Origin: Hyparrhenia diplandra
Taxonomy: Eukaryota > Streptophyta > Magnoliopsida > Poales > Poaceae
Assembly: GCA_015847255.1 (NCBI GenBank)
Contig: JADLZK010012323.1
Coordinates: forward strand, 47,703 to 111,702
Direction of reading: 5' to 3'
DNA: 64,000 nucleotides
Shown here one piece after another: positions 57,390 through 64,000 of this stretch; position 1 is the stretch's first letter; each line of letters opens with the position of its first letter. A program made the position numbers and the translations under genes. A model generated the notes under the pieces. It saw only the letters and a list, made by a program, of their open reading frames with translations, was not told where the DNA came from and searched no databases.

Positions 57390-58394
57390 AAAGCTCGTGG
57401 GGCGCCCGGCCTGGCCAGCAGCAGCCTAGCTAGTAGCCGGGAGAAGCGACGACGACGACGACTTGGCAATAATGGCGTCGTCGTCTCAGTCTCGGTCTCT
57501 GACGCCCTGTCTCAGCGGTCGTGCCCATGCGCCGTGGTGGTGCCGGTTCGCCCGGTCACTGCTCGTCTCCACGGCGACGGCGTCGCTGGTGGTCGTCGTC
57601 GTCCATGGAGACGGAGCTACGACGACGGCAGCGGCGGCAGCAGCAGCTGGTGGTGGCGCCCCCAGCGGCCCAAGATCCCGGCCATCTTCATGTTCGGCGA
57701 CTCCATCGTCGACCCGGCAACAACAACGACCGGTTGACGGAGGCGAAGGCCAACTTCCCGCCGTACGGGCAGGACTTCCCCGGCGGCGTCGCCACCGGGA
57801 GGTTCTCCAATGGCTTGCTCCCTGGGGACCTCATAGGTACGTGGAGTGCAGTACTCCTACTATTACTGTTGCCGACCTTCTAACCTGTTTAGATTTCAAT
57901 GCTACTCATCCCCTTCCGTACATGTAGTATATCTATAAACTGTACGTGCTTCGGAGGTAGGTTCTAAATCAAGAGATTAAACTATAGTATTCATTACATC
58001 TAGTTAGATTGCACAATTATATATAATAAAAGGAGATATTCCTAATAAGTAAAGAGAGTTGGAGGTGGTTGAATGCTAAAAAAAGTATAGTGCAGCATGT
58101 GCATATGTTGAACATGCTCTATCTTCACCGTTGAAAACTTGGTTTGGTATTTGTGCTGCTCACTCCACTTACGGCTTTAAACTACAGTTTTGGATGACAC
58201 ATAACTCGATGTGGTGTTTGGATGGTGAAGATAGCACATGCTCAACATGTATATATGCACAAAAAAAGAAGTGGAGAAGTGAGTTTATAGCTGACTTAGA
58301 CATAGAACAATAATAAAATTTTGTAAGTGAGATAAGTTGGTCATCTTTGAGTTAATTATTATATGGGTTGGTTGATAGATAGGCTGTAACATAG

Positions 58395-58603
58395 GGGGTG
58401 TTTGAGACTGCTCCGCTCCACGTTTTTCAGCTCCGCACCACGTTTTTTAGCCAAACGATTTTAACTCTATGCACTTGGTTCGAGAAAAAAAGGTGGAGTA
58501 GTGAGAGCACCAAAAGGGGTGCTCCACGAACTCCAGGTCTTCGTGGAGCTTTCCCGTAGTGGAGTTTGTGGAGCAGAGTTCGTGGAGTAGTCTCAAACAC
58601 CCT
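58395..58603. mobile_element. MITE in GDSL intron 1 (GGGTGTTTGAGACT ends)
   Basis: Left GGGTGTTTGAGACTGCTCC mirrors right GGAGTAGTCTCAAACACCC. CATAG occurs directly on both sides (58390-58394, 58604-58608). About 209 bp, no coding capacity. Superfamily undecided. Confidence 0.85.
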
Positions 58604-58635
58604 CATAGTACGTATCTAGTATATTCGTTAATACT

Positions 58636-58876
58636 ACCCTATTTGGTTTAAGGCTACGTGTGCCACATGCAACTTTGTCTACGCCGAACATGGGGCGACC
58701 AAATCCTGCGCTAGACATGGCAGCCTTTGGTACGAAAATGAACTAGCATGTATGGCTGTGTTGCATGTGGCCCGCTGCAGGTTCGCCCCAACCAACCAAA
58801 CGCACACCAAAGCTTAACCACGAGAGTTGTGGTATATTATTGCGAGATGTGGTAGCCATAATCCAAACACGCCCTA
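58636..58876. mobile_element. Second, decayed MITE in GDSL intron 1
   Basis: CCCTATTTGGTTTAAGGCTACG at the left and GTAGCCATAATCCAAACACG at the right are imperfect inverted repeats of ~20 bp. Target duplication unclear. Confidence 0.5.
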
Positions 58877-59216
58877 CATTCTTTTTAGGCGCACGTCGTT
58901 GTGCCTATATACTGGTCCATACACCATACGTGGATGCAACGCCGAGTGAAACCTTGCCTGTACGTTAGCTTCTTGTTCTTTAATAGTGCTATATATTCAG
59001 CACCAGTACTATGCTACAACGTCGGGTGAAACATCATACACTTCTTTCTCGTAATGCATTTATTTCTCAACAGCTTCCAAGTTGGGTATTAAGGAGCTGC
59101 TGCCTCCTTTCATTGGCCCTGATCAAGAACTACAGGACCTACTTACAGGTGTGGTATTTGCCTGTGGTGGCAGTGGTTATGATCCACTCACATCCAAGCT
59201 TGCGGTAATAATTATA

Positions 59217-59484
59217 TACTCCCTCCGTCCCAAATTATATGTCGTTTTCGGTTTTCGTGCAGCAAGTTTTGTTTTCGGTTTTCGTGCAGCAAGTTTGACT
59301 TGATTTATACAAAATACGTGCAACATTTGTATCTCCAAATATATTTATTAAAAAACTAGATTCAAAGATCTTTCCAATAATACTAATTATATGTATCATA
59401 AATAATAATATTTTTTAATATATAATTTGTCAAAGTTATTTCTCGGAAAGCGTAAGGGATAGACATTTTGTAATGGAGGGAGTA
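59217..59484. mobile_element. Stowaway MITE in GDSL intron 2
   Basis: Ends TACTCCCTCCGTCC and ATGGAGGGAGTA with TA on both sides, starting 12 bp after the exon 2 donor. The left part has an internal direct duplication of GTTTTCGGTTTTCGTGCAGC (near 59244 and 59271). Confidence 0.85.
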
Positions 59485-62360
59485 TGTTTATATATATTTT
59501 TGTTTCTTTCCAAATCAAGAATCTATATACAGTAAATATCAAAGTTGTTATCTTTATTGTTTCTGTGAATAAAATAATTGTTACGTTAGCTGAGACATTG
59601 CAAATTATATATTAATGCAGACAACCTTGTCGAGTGACGATCAACTTCAACTGTTCCATGACTACAAGCAGAAGCTAACGGCTTTGGCTGGAGAGAAGGA
59701 AATGACACGAGTTATCTCGCAAGGCGTCTTCTTTACAGCAATGGGGTCAAATGACATTGCAAATAATTATTTCACTCTACCTTTGAGACGCCACGAATAT
59801 GATCTTCCTTCGTACGTGGATTTCCTTGTCTCTTCGGCGATTAACTTCACAAAGGTAATTATTGTTATTATTCTAAACTTTCTGATCATTTCTCTATATT
59901 TTCTATCATCTTTTTTTTTTTATATTCAGAAAACTCTTGTCTCATGCCTAAATTCTCTACAAGAATTTAAATATTTATTTTGTTAATTTCTCCTTAAATT
60001 ATGCAAATATATTTTCTATCTTTTGTTAAGATCGACGTTGACAAAGATTTCGACTAAAGCAAACAAGATGTACTTTTTTTCTAGAGTTAAATGCACCAAA
60101 GATTTATTAACTTGTGTGGTGATTTTAGTTAGGTCTGCCAACTAATTTTTTGGTCCACCAATAAACCTTTTAATTTGTGTCACCTAGGCTCATACTAATG
60201 TTGGTGTGCCATACTAATCCTGATGAATTTTGGCATCGCTTCTCTGGGGATGTCCTAACCTTGATATGATGTCAATTTCACACTTGTTTGTGCCACCTTT
60301 CACATGCATCGTGCCACCGTCGTGAGATCCTGGACGCAATGAGCACCATGCTAGCATCACATGGGGTGGTCCTCACCCTCCTTGTCGTCTTCTCCTTCCT
60401 GCCGTCGTCAAGCATGGTGATGCCCTAGTGACATGTTACACTGAGAGGGTGGACTAAGCATCAATCTCTAGGGGGCTAGCTACTTCTTCTTCCTCTCCTC
60501 ACATCCTCTCTCTCTCTTCATCCTTTTCTCCCTAATCTTCCTTTCAGTTGTAACAGAGACAAGTCAATAGGGTTGGAGCCCCCACACCCCCTGGATCCAC
60601 CACTGCACCATCATTGTTTAGGTCCTCCAAAAATTTCTGTCCACAACTCATCTTTGTCATCGCAATGGTTCTCGAGCGGTGTCCAGTGGCTCCGATGGGT
60701 CAGCCCACAACCTATTTGATGAAATGCCATGTCATCATGAGAAGCCCATGTAGTGGAGGTATGGACATATACCTGGGTCACACAAGTTCAAAAGATTATT
60801 GACCCAAAAATCAACTTTAAGAGTTGGTGAATCTAATTGAAACCCTCACACAAATCAATAGAGCTTTGGGGTCATTTAACTTCTCGATGATAGTTTTGTT
60901 GTAATAGATGGACATCATATTGTTTTCTACATGACCAGACAACCTTGCACATCATAAACCAAATAGGCCTTGTATAAAGAGTACTAGAAAGACATCATGT
61001 TTAATTGCTCTCTTCTTTTGTATAGACTCTGAATGATATGGGAGCTAAGAGGATTGGATTTCTTGGGGTTCCACCACTGGGATGTTGTCCTTCACAAATA
61101 ACACTTGAGGAAGCCCGTCACGCCAATGCGAACCATTAAGGAATCAAGCATCAAAGTTATATAATTCTAGAGTTTCAAAGGCAATAGAGCGATTGAATGC
61201 AGAACGAAGTGCTTCAGGGTCAAATATTGTTTATTTTGACATATACTACAAATTGCTTGATCTTATTCAGAATCCAGCTTCATACGGTAAGACTTATATT
61301 TCATTTGCTACTACAATCCAATAATATTGATGTATTGATATTGTAAAGCTTACTAAACCAGCTTTCATATCAGCATAGGCCACATCTAGCTGCAAGATAT
61401 GAAAAGCTAATCTAATTATGTACAGTTGTCGGTATTCTATACATCTTTTTTTCTCAAGAGGTCTTAGTTATTGTTGAGATAACCACAATAACATAGCTTG
61501 CTAGTGACAGCAGATCTGCAGCTTCACAACCTTGAGGACAAACCCTTATTGATTTATTACAAGATCTCCTCTCTAATCTCCCTCTCTTTTTCTTCTCTCG
61601 TGGAGGCTCCTCTAGTGCTCGAAGTGGATGAACTGAATAGATGTTTCCCCATCCCTTCTATTGCAAGCCAAGTTGCAAATATTGGATGCACACAAGATAG
61701 GTCCACTTTCTTGAGTTGCACCTATGATGTGTGGGCCTGCTCACTAGGAGCAATTACTCTCCTCACTGCCCACTCATGAGAAGGATTTCCCAACAGTTAG
61801 TTGGCATGTTCTTGTTAGAGCAAGTACAACAATAGTCTTATGGCCAATCTAGTTAGTATTTTTACTAATGTGAAGGAGAGAAGAAAATAGAGAGAGGAGA
61901 TCTTGGCTCTCATGCAAGCAACATGCTGAGCACATTGCATGTACAGTGCTGGGATTAGATATCAAGTGAGTGTGAAGAGGATTATGAAAGAGAAGATGAG
62001 ATATTGGTAAAAAAAACAATGATAAAAAGTTTTTATAGATAAATAGAGACAACTATTGAATAGTTTGGATATTACAACTTGATTTATACCCAAATACTTG
62101 GTTCTATTACTGTACTTGCTCTTATGATAATTTCTACAAGACTACTAAAGAATGAGCCACATTTTACAGGATTCAAGGATGTCAGCGAAGGTTGCTGCGG
62201 TAACACTGTGTTAAATGCGGCCATATTCATTGCATATCATAGTGCATGTCCAAATGCAATTGATTATATTTTCTGGGACAGTTTCCATCCTACTGAGAAG
62301 GCCTACAACATTATAGCGGATAAGCTCATTCAGGAAGGTTCGAAGTTTCTGATGATGTGA

Positions 62361-63154
62361 AGAAATTGCCATTACACGGTCTACAATAGTTTTCATGTTC
62401 CCATAGAACAACCTGACCATGGACTCTACATTCCAATGTCGTTTGCCAAATGTACCAAACATATATCATGCGTCAAATGTACCAAACATATATCATGCGT
62501 CAATCTCATATAGATTAATTCGTTTGTATTTCCTAGCTCATCAAAATCCTTACGACCGTGTTGTACAATAACCACCCATAGATCTGTAACTAATTGTAAC
62601 AATAATCAGAACAACTATATATTATATTTATAGAATCGTCCGTCGGGGAGTACCTAATATAAAAAGTTGTACAATTACCATTTGTGTGCTCGCAGAAATT
62701 TCATTGTTGAACACCGCGTTAATTCAATGTACATCCTTTGATACCCTGTTGCTAGGTACCCGCTGACTTTTGTGGGGTATAAAAACGTGAGGTGAGAAAT
62801 CATCCTTCGTTGGGCCCTGTTTGGATTCATATTTAGAAAGAGCGAGTTCAAGCAGGCCTTTTAATAAGGCCCTCGTTGAAATATATGGTTATTAAAATTC
62901 AGAAATAGGAAAAACATAGGATTAAAATGCCTTTGCAATTGCAATTCAATAAAAATATTTTTTAGAACTTAAATTATATAAGAATCTAGAATGCAGTAAA
63001 CTGACAACAGCAAGATCATAGGATTCTGAAGACATAAAGGAAAAGAAAACACAAATATTTTGCTCCAAAATTCCTATCCAAAATTAGTTCGGACCTACCA
63101 CGGGCGGCAGCAAGTGTTTAATGGGCCTTGTTACTGTGTCTAGCTGGGCTGTGC
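62361..63154. other. Spacer between GDSL gene and hAT element
   Basis: Includes the GDSL 3' untranslated region, with a tandem ACCAAACATATATCATGCGTC duplication at 62454-62498. At 62814 a GGGCCCTGTTTGGATTCATA string resembles a MITE end. No gene recognised. Confidence 0.45.
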
Positions 63155-64000
63155 CAGTGCCGGCCCTAAGGCCATGCAACAGAGGCGACGGCCGGGGGCC
63201 CAAGAAGAGGGGCCGAACGAGCAGATTAGAATAGAGTACTACCTGTGCCCTTTGTGAGTCGTGACTTGACTCTCCGCTATGCCGCTACGCGCCACACGAG
63301 TCCCACGCAGATCGCCTTCGCCTCGCCTAAATCCTGATCGCCTCGTCCGTTCCACTTCCACGCAGATCGCCTCGTCCGTTCTACTTCCACGCCGCTGTCC
63401 GTTGAGAGAGGCACGAGGCAAGAGCACGAGTGCACGACTGCCCGGCGCCTGGCGAGTTGGCGACGGCGATCAGCCAACAGGCAACAGCCATTCATCGACG
63501 GCTGCCATAGGTAAATCTTATTCTTAATTCTTTAAAATAATTTATTTTATAGTTGTAATTTATTTAGTTGTAATTTGATTAGGTCTTAGATCATAAATGG
63601 CCCCCAAGAAACAATTGTCAGGTGCTCAGAAAAGGAATAAGAGAAAACGTGATGCTCAATTCGTTGAATTGCAAAAGGGTGTTTTACATAAGTTCTATGT
63701 TGGTTCAAGTAATGTTGATGTCAATGAAGTTCAAGGGCATGAATCTGATCATGGTCAGCATGAATCTGATCATGGGCAGTAGGAACATGATCAAAATTTA
63801 AATGCAGAAGTTCAGGTTAATGAAGATGATGATCCAATGGAAGAAGATTTAATTGCAGCAATTGAAGCCATGTATATCACTGTATTTTCTTAATCAAACT
63901 TTACCAAGTGAGACTTGAAATTAACCCTGCTTTAAGATTATTTCAAACACTTTGCACACATAGTATGGGATATAAAGTTTTTGAACATTTTAGGACAGTT
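63155..64000 (+). mobile_element. Left part of a hAT-type element (runs off the window)
   Basis: CAGTGCCGGCCCTAAG at 63155 is a typical left end of hAT elements of the zinc-finger MYM/TTF group, followed within 450 bp by the N-terminus of such a transposase. The right end and target duplication lie outside the window. Confidence 0.65.
63597..63893 (+). pseudogene. N-terminus of hAT transposase (TTF/ZMYM1-like)
   Basis: MAPKKQLSGAQKRNKRKRDA followed by QFVELQKGVLHKFYVGSS is the standard start of plant hAT proteins related to zinc-finger MYM-type 1, where a basic patch precedes KFF-like residues. An acidic repeat (HESDHGQ twice) ends in a TAG at 63780-63782, where a third Gln-like position is expected. 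Beyond it the same frame continues to a TAA at 63891-63893. The TTF zinc finger and RNase-H-like catalytic domain, if present, lie downstream. Confidence 0.65.

Larger units (their letters stand above)
57472..62360 (+). pseudogene. GDSL esterase/lipase gene with frame breaks
   Basis: Five exons with GT-AG sites: 57472-57836, 59074-59204, 59621-59854, 61026-61286, 62170-62360. The N-terminus has a hydrophobic signal-like stretch (LLVSTATASLVVVVV). Block I is PAIFMFGDSIVD (nucleophile Ser), then NFPPYGQDFPGGVATGRFSN. Exon 2 has GIKELLPPF and VVFACGGSGYDP. Exon 3 has VFFTAMGSNDIANNYF (Gly and Asn of the oxyanion hole). Exon 4 has GFLGVPPLGCCPSQ. The last exon has WDSFHPTEKAY (Asp-His). Secreted GDSL enzymes hydrolyse acyl esters, and close relatives act in the cell wall or anther. 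Frame shifts fall near a five-C run (57657-57664) and at CCCGG (57713). A TAA at 61137-61139 with a shift interrupts exon 4. Homopolymer positions leave sequencing error possible. Confidence 0.88.

Noticed and set aside
1..64000. CRISPR arrays, bacterial operons, riboswitches
   Set aside because: The window is plant nuclear DNA with spliced genes and eukaryotic transposons; no regular repeat-spacer array is present.

Overview
The window is plant nuclear DNA from a grass. The repeat families point to Poaceae: Stowaway-type MITEs with CTCCCTCCGTCC ends, En/Spm CACTA elements whose subterminal repeats read ACTCCCGGTTGG or GGGGCGGCT, a grass-type tRNA-derived SINE, and SIRE-type Copia LTRs carrying near-palindromes. 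A panicoid grass is likely, but that is inference. Nearly all of the 64 kb is layered transposable elements. Host genes are represented by a GDSL esterase/lipase gene with reading-frame breaks, a decayed hydroxyphenylpyruvate-reductase-like gene, and a captured fragment of an MCTP-type C2 gene. Many coding breaks sit in homopolymers or short repeats, so some could be assembly errors.

Layout. 1-5067: 3' part of an LTR retroelement with a noncoding stretch densely studded with TCGGCT/AGCCGA. 6229-25900: a three-level nest. An LTR/leader-like host sequence is split by Copia-A (7309-25149), and Copia-A is split inside its reverse transcriptase by a 12.7-kb SIRE-like Copia-B (8865-21526). 26577-26815: Stowaway MITE. 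27340-28860: GC-rich island with no recognisable gene. 29080-30947: HPPR-like pseudogene on the minus strand, with a small GCGCTATAGCGC-rich element in its intron. 31672-34488: probable non-autonomous Helitron carrying the MCTP fragment. 35854-36223: SINE with a perfect 16-bp target duplication. 37960-39640: SIRE-like solo LTR or LTR fragment. 42096-53150: an 11-kb CACTA element (CACTA-1) with a broken TNP2-type transposase gene and a TNP1-like gene that ends in a Ulp1 (C48) protease domain with its catalytic residues. 53933-57081: a second, unrelated CACTA element (CACTA-2) with a three-exon Ulp1 remnant. 57382-62360: GDSL esterase/lipase gene with MITEs in two introns. 63155-64000: start of a hAT element with the N-terminus of its transposase.

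The points most worth a second look are: ten exact plant telobox (AAACCCTAA) motifs in about 635 bp upstream of the Ulp1-bearing CACTA gene; two neighbouring but unrelated CACTA elements both carrying Ulp1 domains; dispersed near-palindromes in Copia-B whose positions coincide with the visible divergence between its two LTRs; and the TCGGCT-studded noncoding region at the left edge.
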